From assembly GCA_010405405.1 (NCBI GenBank), contig MU004236.1, positions 446,576-510,575 on the forward strand: DNA of 64,000 nt. Direction: 5' to 3'. Position numbers and translations under genes: made by a program. Below, in pieces: positions 36,495 to 47,120 of the stretch; the stretch's first letter is position 1, and the number at the start of each line of letters is the position of its first letter. This DNA is from Microthyrium microscopicum. Taxonomy: Eukaryota > Ascomycota > Dothideomycetes > Microthyriales > Microthyriaceae. The notes beneath the pieces were generated by a model. It was not told the origin of the DNA, ran no database searches, and saw only the letters and a program-made list of their open reading frames with translations.

Positions 36495-36905
36495 TGTAAT
36501 GGTAAATTTATGAAGCTACGTTACTATACGGTGGTCACAACAGTATCACATGTAGATATACGAATATAAATCTTCATCGTTCAACGCACGCCATGCCGGC
36601 GCAATCCATTCATTAAACAAAGGAAGCTAATCCGATCCGCTTGGACGCAAAATCCCAAGTCCCAAATACCATTTATAATACCAGTCCCGCAGGACAGACC
36701 GGAGGAGCACTTCAATCGGTCTGCCTGTCTATCCAGAATGTGAATTTGCCAAAAACCCAAAGAACCCCCTAGCCTGTCTAATAAGGTGTTGACAAAGTAA
36801 TAAAGATAAAATAACCCCTTTTTCTCCTTTTAGCTGCGCTTCACTCTGCTTGAATGTAATGATGAAGTCCGAATCCTGTCGGTCGTAATAGTAGTAGTGT
36901 GTATA
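36495..36905. other. Convergent 3' intergenic region
   Basis: About 410 bp between the stops of the transporter and the WD40 gene; AT-rich 3' untranslated sequence, no gene seen. Confidence 0.4.
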
Positions 36906-39900
36906 TTATGTCGTTTCGTGTAGTGTCGTGCATGTCGACATTTCGCTTCTAGAAGTCCGTCGCCGCTCCTCGACAAAAACAGGCTTTTCGTCTGCGGCAG
37001 CCGCCGTGTCTTCCTCGGTGTTAATGGGGTCTTTTGAGGCGGCTGTTGCCTGTGCGCTGAGTTTCTCTCCCAGCACTTCGAGCAGTTTCTCGGAATACTG
37101 GCTTAGCACCTTGGCCATCACAGTCTCTTCGAAGGCATGATTTGCTCTTATTGCTTTTTCACCCACCGCGCGTACGGTCAGTGTGAGCTCTCGCTCCAAT
37201 TCTCGCAACATTTCTGGAGGGAGATTGTCGTTGGTAGCCGCAAGTTTGCGTCGATACGATCGAAGAGCTCGGCATATCACATCCGTACCATTTGCCAGTT
37301 CTGCAGGATTGGATACAGGTGTAGTTGCTGCTGCTGGGCGGGTACCGCGCCGCATGCTCGTGTCCAGTGATGACTTTCTATGTACTGCAACGCGTGGTGA
37401 CTTGCGATGGGGGCTAGGTGGCGATGGAGAGCGATTAAGACGTGGTCGCCTAGGTCGTCCACCGCTATCGTAAGATGATGGAGCTGGGTCCAGTTTCGGT
37501 GTCTGAGCAAGCGAGAACCGTGAGGTGCGCTTTTCGAGCGATCTATGCGCACGTTTCGGCGGCACAGTTGGTGTCGTCGTATCTTCTTGCTCGGGAGAGC
37601 CATGGCGGAATCGCGCCATCTCTGACTGCGAAAGGACTCTTCGCAAAGGAGGCTTACCACCTAGGAGATCCTTGTTTGTATTGAGTCCCATGAGCTCCAT
37701 TGAGCTCGATAGATCCTGTTTTGGAGGCTGTCGTGCCCCGAAAGTCCAGATAAAGACAGTTCCATCCACGGCAACTGTGACAAGACATTTCTTTATAATG
37801 TCGTTCGATTTGGGCTTGACTTTGGTCGAGATTATGGTAATGTCAGTGATTCCTTCCGTGTGACCCCAATCTTTGCCCAGAATTGAACCATTCTCGTCAT
37901 ACAGCCGCAAGGACTTGTCTGTGCTGGAAACACCGGCGAGAATGTTTGAGCCATTGACACTTGTAAGATGTATCAAGGATGAAAGCACAACCGCATCACC
38001 TCCTTCAGAGTCAGATGCTTTGAAGCTGTTCATTTGATGACCAGTCAGCAAGTTATACTTGAATATGTTGCGGTCGATGGTGGATATGAAAAGTGAGTCA
38101 TTTCGATCTGTGAGAAGGGCCATTGATGTTGGAGTTGCTTTCAAAGTTATCGTTCGTAGTATCACAAAAGCCGTAAGCAGCTCGCCATTTTCTGTTCGGC
38201 AAAGCCCTTCTCGAACTACGACTGTCCGATCGGAGGAGCACGATATAAGCTGTTTTCCATCAGCTGTAAAGACAAGTCCAGTCACAGCTCCAACGTGCTC
38301 ATCAAGAGTCTGCTGAAGTTCCCAGCCGTGGGTTGTCCTTCTGAAAACTTGTACTGTCCGATCTCTGCCGCATGACGCGACAAGAGATCGTGATTCAAGG
38401 ACTGCTATATCCGTTATTTCGCCAACATGAGCCTTCAAGCTGAAAGTGCAAGCACCAGTATTTTCATCAATAAATCTGGTAGAGGTCAGTAAAGTTCCTT
38501 TTCCCATGATATCTTCACATACCTTATGCAACCTAGCTTATCCCCCGTAATCATTACTTTTTCAGATGACAATGTTCGAACTACTTTCAGCTCATTCATG
38601 GGTGCAGGATCCGACTCGTCGGGTTGGTCTAGATCAATATTGAACTGACGTTTGCAAACTCCATCTGCCGCCCAGAAAAGAATTGTCCCATCTGCAGACC
38701 ATGTGAAGAACGCAGCAGATAAAACGTCATTTTTCGGCAAAGGCCGTACGCCCAATACAGGCCCTCCATGAGCTGGTAATTGCAAAGCCGTTTGTAGGTC
38801 TTCACAATCACCTGGGTTGGGTGGCTTGATGAGTTTAATAACTCGTCTGTCATTAATAGTGACCATGTGCTGTCCCAGAGGAGCCAACGCGACTACGAGG
38901 TTGTCCGAGCCTTCTGATGAGTCTTCCGGAGGTGGCGAAGGGGGCGACGACTTTGTACCAAGGAACGACTTAAGATCAAAGCATTTCATGACTCCTTTTC
39001 CAGTAATTAACAACTCCCCAGTCGGACATACACTCGCTGCGGTGATAAAAAATCCAACGTTGGTAACCTGAGAAAGGCGTTGACAGCCATCCGAGTCATC
39101 GAGGAGGCATACGTCTCCAGAATCCGAGCAAACAATGGCCTGGCTTCTGGAGATGGGTGCAACTGCTGTAAATGTGCCTTCCAGCATGGACCCCAAAAGG
39201 CAATTGCGCCCATGTAGAATTCGATGTGAGCCATTGGAGTTCTGGGAATGCGAAAAGAACCCAGCAAGTGCCTTTACTGGGGTAGTAACTGGGGTAGTGG
39301 TAGTTGAACCATCCAACCGCCAAACCTTGACATGACGAGTGCCAACGGTTATTAGATTCGATCCCATCCATGCTATTTGGCAGATGTTGCTCGTACACTT
39401 GTTGCTAGCATACAACGACGCGGATCCATTGCGGCTATTGATTGACCAAATGTAGAGAAACCCGTCATTGGCGGCTCCGAGACTGGCAAGATATTGAGAA
39501 TTTGGACTGAAAGCCACGCATCGTACACCAAATGTATGGTCCGGTAAACAGGTCAACGGAGAATCGTGGGAAGATTCCTTGGAGGTGGAGAATATGAGAA
39601 CACGGGGTTTGTAGCCAGTCTAAGATAGGTTAGCTGAATATCAATATCTAGATCAGCATAACGTACCTCTCCTACAGCCAGATATCTTCCATCTGGACTA
39701 AAAGACACGCATGTCGCAGCCTTGACCCGCTCTCGCGCAGTCCATGATTTGCCGCCAGGAGAATCGGTATAGTCTGTGGAAGGAGAGAATGGAGCAGCAG
39801 GGGCTATCGAATCGCGGTTTGCAGGTCTAGCTCGGAAACTAGCCGTAGAACTCGTTGGTGTAGAAGGACCGTAGACAGCCAAGATGGGATTGAGAGGAAT

Positions 39901-40191
39901 AGCCGTTGGTCGCGCGCGATAGAATCGTTGAGTGAAGTTCAGATCTTGATCGAATGTGCATATCACAGCAGCAGCGCCTGCGGTGAAAGCTAATAGTCGC
40001 TTGGAGGAGAGTGTAGTTAGGGAATTCGGCGATTCGGCGGTAGTTCCAATAACATGATTTAAAGATAAGCCAGCATCATTCCGCGAAGCTTTCGAGGGTG
40101 CCTTTGAGGGTTTGGAGCTGGATTGGGCAGTTGGAGTAAGTCTGACGCCCCAGGGGCCAACACTCAACCGGGAGTTGTTGGGTGTCGCCAT
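36906..40191 (-). CDS. WD40-repeat scaffold, MAPKBP1/WDR62-like
   Basis: Three exons: 40191-39667, 39619-38523 and 38475-36906, giving 1063 residues from MATPNNSRLSVGPWGVRLTP. Two tandem beta-propellers are suggested by repeated blades: CVSFSPDGRYLAVGE with TGYKPRVLIFST (joined by splicing), VRCVAFSPNSQYLASLG, FLYIWSINSR, HVKVWRLDG, then AHVGEITDIAVLESRSLVAS with DRTVQVFRR and GLVFTADGKQLISCSSDRTV. After about residue 790 comes a Ser/Pro/Arg-rich linker (RPRRPRLNRSPSPPSPHRK) and a final helical region (LPPEMLRELERELTLTVRAV) that may oligomerise. The order fits the MAPKBP1/WDR62 family, in animals JNK-pathway and spindle-pole scaffolds. In fungi the role is not established. Two separate open frames overlap near 38500, but the intron at 38522-38476 unites them. 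Confidence 0.83.
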
Positions 40192-41010
40192 TTTGTTCTA
40201 TACAATTGAGCGCAATCATGAGCATTGATTGAAGATGAAGCCTCGCTGAAGGGCATGATCTAAATACTGGGCATTGGGCAGTTGCAGGGAGAACAAGGTG
40301 AAGTCCGGAATGTATGAAGAGGTGAACAGAGTTTAAGCGGTGACAAAGGTCCCTTAACCTTAACCTCTGAATCAATGCCAAATAGGGAGGTGAAGGGGAA
40401 TTGGTGATGGAAAAGGGAGAGCAGAGCCGCGAATCCTTTGGAGTTGAGATTGGTGAGATTACAGTTTACCGTAGAGTACTGGGCTTGGTGAGGTGCTGGA
40501 GCAGTGGAGGCTGGAGAAGAAGGCGTGTCTTGAATCGTAACTGCCGTATCAACGTCCTCCATCACTGTTCCTGCCGTTTTTTGGTGGATTGTACCTGCCC
40601 CGAGCTCCGTCGCGGTTGCTCAACAACGACGGAAGCTAGCACTAGCGCGTCAACAACCAGCAGGGGTCCCTGTCAGTTCACCTCAACTCCAGATTGAGAT
40701 CGATCTAGCAGTCTCCATATTTTCTTTTATTTCCCCATTGCGGAGAATTTGTGATGCTGGTGCACGTGGTTTGGGTTCTTCCAGTGCATTTGTCTTGTGC
40801 TCCGACTTGTTCCAATCTTCTGGTGGTTGGTGATGAATATTCTGCATGCCAGACACAGCAATGAAGCAATCTAGAATCTAGGCTCTAGCATTGCCATATC
40901 CGAACAGATGGGAGATATTGCTCTATCAAGATAAGAGCAGGTATAGGTTCATAGTCAATTGAGACAGCAATGTTATGGTAGAAGACTCTAGGAAGGAATT
41001 TGTAAGTAGA
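40192..41010. other. Intergenic stretch, no supported gene
   Basis: About 820 bp covering the WD40 gene promoter and the 3' side of the lectin gene, which is on the same strand. No RNA gene or repeat recognised. Confidence 0.4.
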
Positions 41011-41910
41011 TCAATTGCTCTTATAGTCATTGGGTGCTAAACTCTGCTTGATATTGATCGATTTGAAGAACCAAGTCTTTCCAGCGTCCGCCGTCACTGC
41101 CTTATCAGCAGTAGCATTGATGATTCGGGTTGGTCTGAGTCCCCAGCCTGGCTCCGGTTTCTCCAGAATGATCGTAGTATTGACATAAGCTAAACGTATC
41201 AGAAAGCTGAGCGGTCCTAGAGCTAGAGCAGACTTACAATGTGCATTGACAACACCTTTATGGCTCCCTTGACATTCGGTCTGCATGTAGAAGCCGTTCG
41301 CTTTACCTGAAGCTATGAAGTTTGTCAGTGGCTGAAAAGAAATTGAGGTTGGAGTATTGTACATGTTGAAAGCGTTGATACTGCTTTGCCATTGATAGAC
41401 ACCGTTTGATCGTACTTTTTGGTACTTGGATTATACTTGACTGATTCTTGTCAGCGTCCAGACAACGACAAAGTAAGGATCCCTCAATACTTAGAATATG
41501 TACTCCCTCTGTTCCAGCTAATGGTGCTTGCTTTCCAGTAATTTGTCCTCTGTTATGAAGAGTGCTAGCAAATACACACCAATAGCCTTTTCCAGGATTA
41601 CCGCAACCACTTTTCAAATCAGCTACACACACTTCCATGACCATTTCAGGAGTTATTACCTCGTGTACATGAGCTCATTAGAAGATACGACAATAGGCTG
41701 GATGAGATCTCCATTAGACGTGTCTAAGCCCGGCCATATTGCCAGACGTGATTGTGGAGGATCAGTAGGAGCGCCTGGCAGTAATGTTGTCTCAAAAGAC
41801 TCGATGATTGCATTATTTCCTGGATATGTTCGAATGCCAAATGATGGCCCGAATAGGTAGTGAGATGACTGTGCAAAAACACCAATGGCGAAAAGCAAAA
41901 CCAGAAACAT
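41011..41910 (-). CDS. Secreted concanavalin A-like lectin/glucanase-fold protein
   Basis: Five exons: 41910-41660, 41609-41491, 41440-41363, 41312-41238 and 41189-41011, giving 233 residues; all phases close. The N-terminus MFLVLLFAIGVFAQSSHYLF is a signal peptide with likely cleavage after FAQ. The mature part shows the sandwich-fold pattern of fungal lectin-like proteins: LAIWPGLDTSNGDLIQPIVV, SGCGNPGKGYWCVFASTL, EGVHILIKYNPSTKKYDQTV then SINGKAVSTLSTSSGKANGF, and YMQTECQ. Cys pairs suggest disulphides. The gene sits alone between the WD40 gene and the isomerase gene, on the minus strand. No intact catalytic motif of a glucanase was recognised, so a binding rather than hydrolytic role is more likely, but this is inference. 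Simple open-frame calling breaks it into three pieces. Confidence 0.8.
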
Positions 41911-42721
41911 TTCGAGAAGTGATAATGCACTAGAAAGGATGGTTCACGATGATGGTGGTTGAAGGTACGATATGGGCTTGCAATATCGATATCTCAAAGT
42001 TTAATTGCGCTTCTTATATTAACATCTTAATATACAGAACAGTCCCATACCAGGTCTTCGGATCATACAATATGAAGCAGGCACAAGACATCGAACTAGA
42101 ATTTTATGGCAAGAAGGCAGCACTCCAATACTTGTATCAAATGAACATCTCGTACGATTCTGCAAGAATCTTGTAATACTACACTTCAATATTCCACTGC
42201 AGTCAATAAGATATCTGAATTGTGCAAGTAGATTTTTACACCATGCCAATCACTTTGTAAACCCGAAAGACTTTCGTGTCGACGAACAGGTTGACGATCA
42301 TGTTTGGTAGTATACTTAAATAATACTACAAAGATGTGACTTGATTATTGTAGGTATACAACAGAATTGAGATATCATGAGGCTATCACATGTCAAAAGT
42401 TTCGTTGTTGAAATGTCTAAACTCTCTGTATCCTTCAAAAGCATTATTTGCCGGATTGAAGAAATTAGAAAGGAAAAGATACTTTCGTCAGTAGGATAAT
42501 ATCCTATTTCAAATGTGAATGCTTCTAGATAGTATTGCTGTAAATGGGAGACTCCATCAGTAATCAATTTGTCGGCACCGAGGCGATCATGCAAGGTACG
42601 GTACCGGTACTGACCTGAGCACTCTTCTAAAGCATATGATTTTGTACATCTCAACCTCCATCAAATACCTCTCAGCGCAACTACTCCATTTCAACGCCAT
42701 ATCGTTTGAAAAGTAACCAAA
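41911..42721. promoter_or_regulatory. Divergent intergenic region lectin / enoyl-CoA isomerase
   Basis: About 810 bp, AT-rich, no supported gene. A short palindromic run GGTACGGTACCGGTAC lies near 42594-42610, upstream of the isomerase start. Confidence 0.4.
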
Positions 42722-43578
42722 ATGACAGAACTATTCCGTGTCCCAGTAGCATCAACCGGCGGCCACTTTGCCTGTACATCGCCCGCAAAGGACGTCTACC
42801 TACTCTCATTCCAATCCGTCCCAGACAACCGCACAACATCAGACTTTCTAAGCGCCTACCTCCTATCCCTCAACATCATCGAAGCAAAATACCCCGGCGG
42901 CGTCCTCATCACAACCAGCGCAATCGCCAAGTTTTTCAGCAATGGTCTTGATTTGGAACATACCATGAGCACACCAGACTTCTTTCGCGACCGCTTCAAT
43001 CCCATCATCCGCAAACTCCTCACGTTAGCTCTTCCATAATCTTTGCAAGAACATGTTTGCTGATAGAGGATAGATTCCCTATGCCGACAATAGCGCTAAT
43101 GAACGGCCACGCATTCGGCGCGGGTGTGTTTTTAGCTGCCGCACACGACTATCGCATCCAAAATGGCAGTAAAGGATTCATCTGCCTGCCGGAAGTAGAC
43201 ATGGGCATTCTTCTCCCCTCGACGCTGGCGATTCTCGTAAAGCAGAAACTGCTGGCGCCGAATGTTTACCGCGACTTGACCTTGGAAGGACGACGTGTCA
43301 ATGGCCCGGAAGCACTAGCCTATGGCTTAGTAGACGGACTAGGCGGGCTAGAGGAGGTTTTAAAGTTGATTTCTGATAGAAAGCTCATACAGAAAAGCAA
43401 GGCAGGCGCAATTGGTGGACTGAAGGAGGACGCGTATCGGGAGATTATCACGGCGATAGATGGGTATGATCAGGACGCCGAGTGGCGGGATGCGCTAGAG
43501 AAGAGGAAGAAGGCCGATGCGGCGAAGAATGAAGAGCTGGTTGCACAGTGGGAGAAGAAGTCTGGTTCAAAGTTGTAG
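42722..43578 (+). CDS. Peroxisomal enoyl-CoA isomerase/hydratase (crotonase family)
   Basis: Two exons: 42722-43023 and 43074-43578, giving 268 residues from MTELFRVPVASTGGHFACTS. The join reads KLLTFPMPTIALMNGHAFGA, the conserved stretch of Eci/Dci-type crotonases containing the oxyanion-hole glycines. The later segment ICLPEVDMGILLPSTLA carries the Glu that serves as catalytic base in delta3,delta2-enoyl-CoA isomerases. The protein ends in Ser-Lys-Leu, a canonical type-1 peroxisomal targeting signal. It should shift double bonds of unsaturated fatty acyl-CoAs during beta-oxidation. The acceptor is preceded by a TGCTGATAG branch region, and a premature acceptor choice would break the frame. 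No disabling change seen. Confidence 0.88.
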
Positions 43579-43742
43579 GTCAGCGATATATGCAATTATT
43601 ACCAGTCATTTGCTATCTATGAGAATAAACGTCCATGCGAAGCGCCTTGCTATGCCAAATGCTGTTCGAGTATATGATTTTATACAAATGCTATGTGCGT
43701 TAGTGTCGTTAGTCGTCGTTAAGTATTATGTAGCCCAAGATA

Positions 43743-46145
43743 TCATGAAACATCCATGTGATCTCCATCAAGCGCACGCTCAGTCTCCAAAACGTCTTCA
43801 GGAGTTTCGTCCTCAGCTCCGGTATGCGTGGCACGATCGTGGCCAGCAGTACCATCTGAGCTTGGAAACATCTTCAGTAGTTGTTCGCCTTCAATTGGGC
43901 TGAGAAATTCATCCAATAAAGAATGGGCTGCGTCGCCAACTGCTGGCTCAATTCCTCGCTCCAAAACGATTGATTCGCAAAATGCTATTCTTGACAAGGC
44001 GATGAGATGCATATGGTCGCCGCCCTCGACGGCCTTGAGCTTTTCTCGAAGATCAATGCTTTCAGAGTGTGTGGTCACAATGATGTATAGGAGTCGTGTG
44101 CCAGATTTGATGCATTCAAGAACAAGGTTATGCGCAACGGGTTGTAAACCCTGCGGAGTGTAAAGCAATTCGATCGAGCTGTTTAGGAACTGAATTATGC
44201 GGCCGATTGCAGTTGGGTGTTTAGCCACTGATACCCCGTTTCTGGGAGGCGAGCATATTGCCTGAATGGTTTTGAACACTCCGATGCGGAAGCGAAGAGT
44301 ATCAAACAGGTTAAGATTCCGGTCTAGTTTGGACTCCAGTGGATCGAGGCATAATAGGGATGTCAGCCTATCTAGAAGGTATTGCTCCAGACTTTCTTGG
44401 TCTGCCACTGAGTCAAATTCCGAGGACTGAAAGATAGGTCCAAAAGAGTCGTCCAGCGCCGAGGTGCGAAGGAGAGCACACATAGATAAATGATGATGTA
44501 TTGGTTGAGTCGGATAGAGGAGCACAAGTGTCCAATGCAATGTCATGGTGCTCCAAAAATTGGCGACATCTTCATTGGATCCCTGGCAAGATTGCGCAAC
44601 CGAGAGTAGAAGATTCAGGCAAGCTTTAGTGTTGATGTTTTCATGGTCTTCGAGACCTTCGTCGATTTCAGATTCATTCTTCTCTGAAGCCAAGGGGAAA
44701 GCAACAACATTGACAGACGCCATAGCAGGAGGAAGAATGCTCGAGACAAGCTTGCGAGCATAGCTGAAGCCGTTTTTGGAAGTCATGAAGTGCAATATAT
44801 CGATTATTGGTCCGATTACGTTGTAGTACTTCTCTTGTATGGATTGGTCCCAGAGCTTGCAAATGATCCTACAGAGTCGCATTGTGGGATCCTCACCCGC
44901 AATGGCACTAAGGGACCATTTGTCCAGAATGAACGTGGAAAGATTGATTGACGGCATCGAAGGCAGATACAACTTCCCCATCACATCCATGAATCTTTCG
45001 CCAGTTGCGGATATCTTATAGTCCAAAAGAGATCGAACGCTATCAGATTCATGGTCCGCGATACTGACTTGGAAAGTGTGGTCTGCGTACTCTTCTAGTT
45101 CGTGATCCGGCGAAAAGAGTTGAACTGGACTTGCATCAAGAAGTCGGTTGTCCAAAAGCATGGCCCTATGGCCAGTTGGGCTTTGATCTGCGCGTTTGCG
45201 TTTCTTCTCTGCTCTACGACTTGGAGTGCCGGTTTTGCTACCGGTCCGTGATTTGATGGGGGAAACTGGAAGGGGAAAACTGTCTTGATCATCATGGAGT
45301 TTTGGTCGCTGTTGTCTGACCCTGTGGGTGGACGGTGAAGGCGGAACCTGGTCATCGTCGAACCCATCCCCAAACGAGACATCTAGTGATTTCCTAGGAC
45401 TAAATGGATTATCCCCGAAGCTGCCAGGTTTGGATTTAGGTTCAGGTCTTTTAAGTGTTTGACGATTTTTGTTCGACTCAAGAGCTATATCATGCTCGAG
45501 AAACCTCCGATCGGTCTCTGCTTGCTCACGAGCCTTTTGATGGACTTCCAATTGTGCCTTTTGTCGAGCAGCAGATTCATTGTGTGCCTGCTGTATGCTT
45601 TGAAGCTTATGTTCATATTCGTATGCCGATTTTTCGATACGTTGGCGCAATATGGCAACTTCTCCAGTTTTGGATTGAGCTTTAGCTAGATCAGCGTCGG
45701 CTCGTTGCTTTAGGAGGGCATTCTCTCGTTGAAGACGTTGTATCTGAGCTTGTAAAGAGTTGCTTTGTGTAAGATCTTGAGATTGGCGAGGCACAGGCTG
45801 GGGAGTTGAGCTGTGTCTGGAACCGCGGTGAGCTAGCTGCGGAGGATTGGGTGAGGGTCTTTGAACAGCATGAGGCTGATATTTCAGATTCGCATATGTT
45901 GGTCGTGCACCGGTACGAGAATAGTCATCGAGATTAATCACCTCTTCTTGAATGTCTGAAGGTTCGAAAGTGGGATAGGCAGGCGGGGGCTTTCGTGTAG
46001 TGGAGAGATTGGGGCGTGATAGCACCGGGGGTCTAATTTGTGGGATATTGTTCTCCAAAGCTTGAATGGTAGAAGGAGGTAGGTTTTCCAGTACGTCGTC
46101 GTCGAATTCATCGTCAAAGTCGTCCGCAGAGTCATTTTCAGCCAT
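43743..46145 (-). CDS. uvsD: DNA damage checkpoint protein UvsD/Rad26/ATRIP
   Basis: A single exon of 800 residues. The start MAENDSADDFDDEFDDDVLE is acidic and resembles the RPA-binding N-terminus of ATRIP-type proteins. Residues about 125-230 are a coiled coil (LQAQIQRLQRENALLKQRAD, then IEKSAYEYEHKLQSIQQAHN), expected to dimerise and bind the ATR kinase. A Ser/Pro/Arg-rich linker with nuclear-localisation-like RRAEKKRKR follows. The C-terminal half is helical: ISATGERFMDVMGKLYLPSM, KLWDQSIQEKYYNVIGPIID and LDPLESKLDRNLNLFDTLRF. This order fits fungal Rad26/UvsD, the partner of UvsB (ATR) that brings it to RPA-coated single-stranded DNA at damaged forks. The 3' end is 165 bp from that of the isomerase gene (convergent). 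Confidence 0.85.
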   Translation of the reverse strand: MAENDSADDFDDEFDDDVLENLPPSTIQALENNIPQIRPPVLSRPNLSTTRKPPPAYPTFEPSDIQEEVINLDDYSRTGARPTYANLKYQPHAVQRPSPNPPQLAHRGSRHSSTPQPVPRQSQDLTQSNSLQAQIQRLQRENALLKQRADADLAKAQSKTGEVAILRQRIEKSAYEYEHKLQSIQQAHNESAARQKAQLEVHQKAREQAETDRRFLEHDIALESNKNRQTLKRPEPKSKPGSFGDNPFSPRKSLDVSFGDGFDDDQVPPSPSTHRVRQQRPKLHDDQDSFPLPVSPIKSRTGSKTGTPSRRAEKKRKRADQSPTGHRAMLLDNRLLDASPVQLFSPDHELEEYADHTFQVSIADHESDSVRSLLDYKISATGERFMDVMGKLYLPSMPSINLSTFILDKWSLSAIAGEDPTMRLCRIICKLWDQSIQEKYYNVIGPIIDILHFMTSKNGFSYARKLVSSILPPAMASVNVVAFPLASEKNESEIDEGLEDHENINTKACLNLLLSVAQSCQGSNEDVANFWSTMTLHWTLVLLYPTQPIHHHLSMCALLRTSALDDSFGPIFQSSEFDSVADQESLEQYLLDRLTSLLCLDPLESKLDRNLNLFDTLRFRIGVFKTIQAICSPPRNGVSVAKHPTAIGRIIQFLNSSIELLYTPQGLQPVAHNLVLECIKSGTRLLYIIVTTHSESIDLREKLKAVEGGDHMHLIALSRIAFCESIVLERGIEPAVGDAAHSLLDEFLSPIEGEQLLKMFPSSDGTAGHDRATHTGAEDETPEDVLETERALDGDHMDVS

Positions 46146-47120
46146 TTGGCGGGTTCATTGAGTGGATCAAGGCATCAATACCTAGAAATGAAAGGTTGAG
46201 CAGACAATTGAGACAATTTGACGCGTAAGCCAGCAATTTAACAGGCAATAACGAAGGAGGAGAGTTGGATCAGGGAGCAGAAGAGATGTTGTCGATAATT
46301 TGGTATTTGCCAAACCGATGGGTGCCTGACGATGCAAGATCTTGAATCCTCAAATATAAGGCTACAGACAGTAACCCTAGTCCTCGTGCTCTAGTGTTGA
46401 TCTTCACATGCCATTGAGCTCTACCGGAAATGAAAGCTTCTACTCCCCAGCAGCGAATATAAAGGACAAGTACAAATACGGACGTGGTTTGTTGAATCAG
46501 AACAATTAAGCAGCATGTGTTGAATGGATAGCATCTATGATACTAGGACAATGTGACAGCAATAAACACATAATAATACAAGCAGTTGGATGAACCACCA
46601 TCTAACCACCATTCGATGGCTGGGGATTTTCGTCAAGACATGCCATAGAAGATGATGGACTCCAGGAATAGTCCGCTCTAGGCAGCTGGGTTATGGCGGA
46701 TGTAAGTAATAATAGCTTACTGCGGAGTATTGGTAGTTATGGTCGCTGACGTAGGCATACATTTTACGTGCAGGCCATCATGTACCAAGCAAAGACCCCT
46801 GTAAAACTGCGCGGTGCCAATACTTCATCTCCAACTCCAACTCCCAGAGCATCCGACAATCCCCTCCACTTTACAGCTTTACTCATCGCGAGCTCCATCG
46901 TTAACAACACTTACCGTGTGTTTTACTGGCTTCGCGGAAACCTTGTCGCCAGATCCAAAAGCCTGTGGAGAAGCCTATTCGCACTGAGCAGCCACGGGTC
47001 CGTTCCAATAATCCCAGCTACAACAACGACCACTTCCATTTTCCGGCATCACCAGCATCAACGCTGCGAGACATTCATCGCGTTTCCCCCCCTTCCTCTC
47101 TCCCTCCTATCCTCGCCACA
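46146..47120. promoter_or_regulatory. Divergent intergenic region uvsD / CDS1
   Basis: About 975 bp between divergent starts. A 170-codon open frame from 46768 overlaps CDS1 exon 1 in another frame and is treated as chance. No RNA gene recognised. Confidence 0.4.

Noticed and set aside
42594-42610. GGTACGGTACCGGTAC palindromic run as a regulatory site
   Set aside because: Short and low in complexity, with no second copy near other promoters in the window. It is mentioned only in the intergenic entry.
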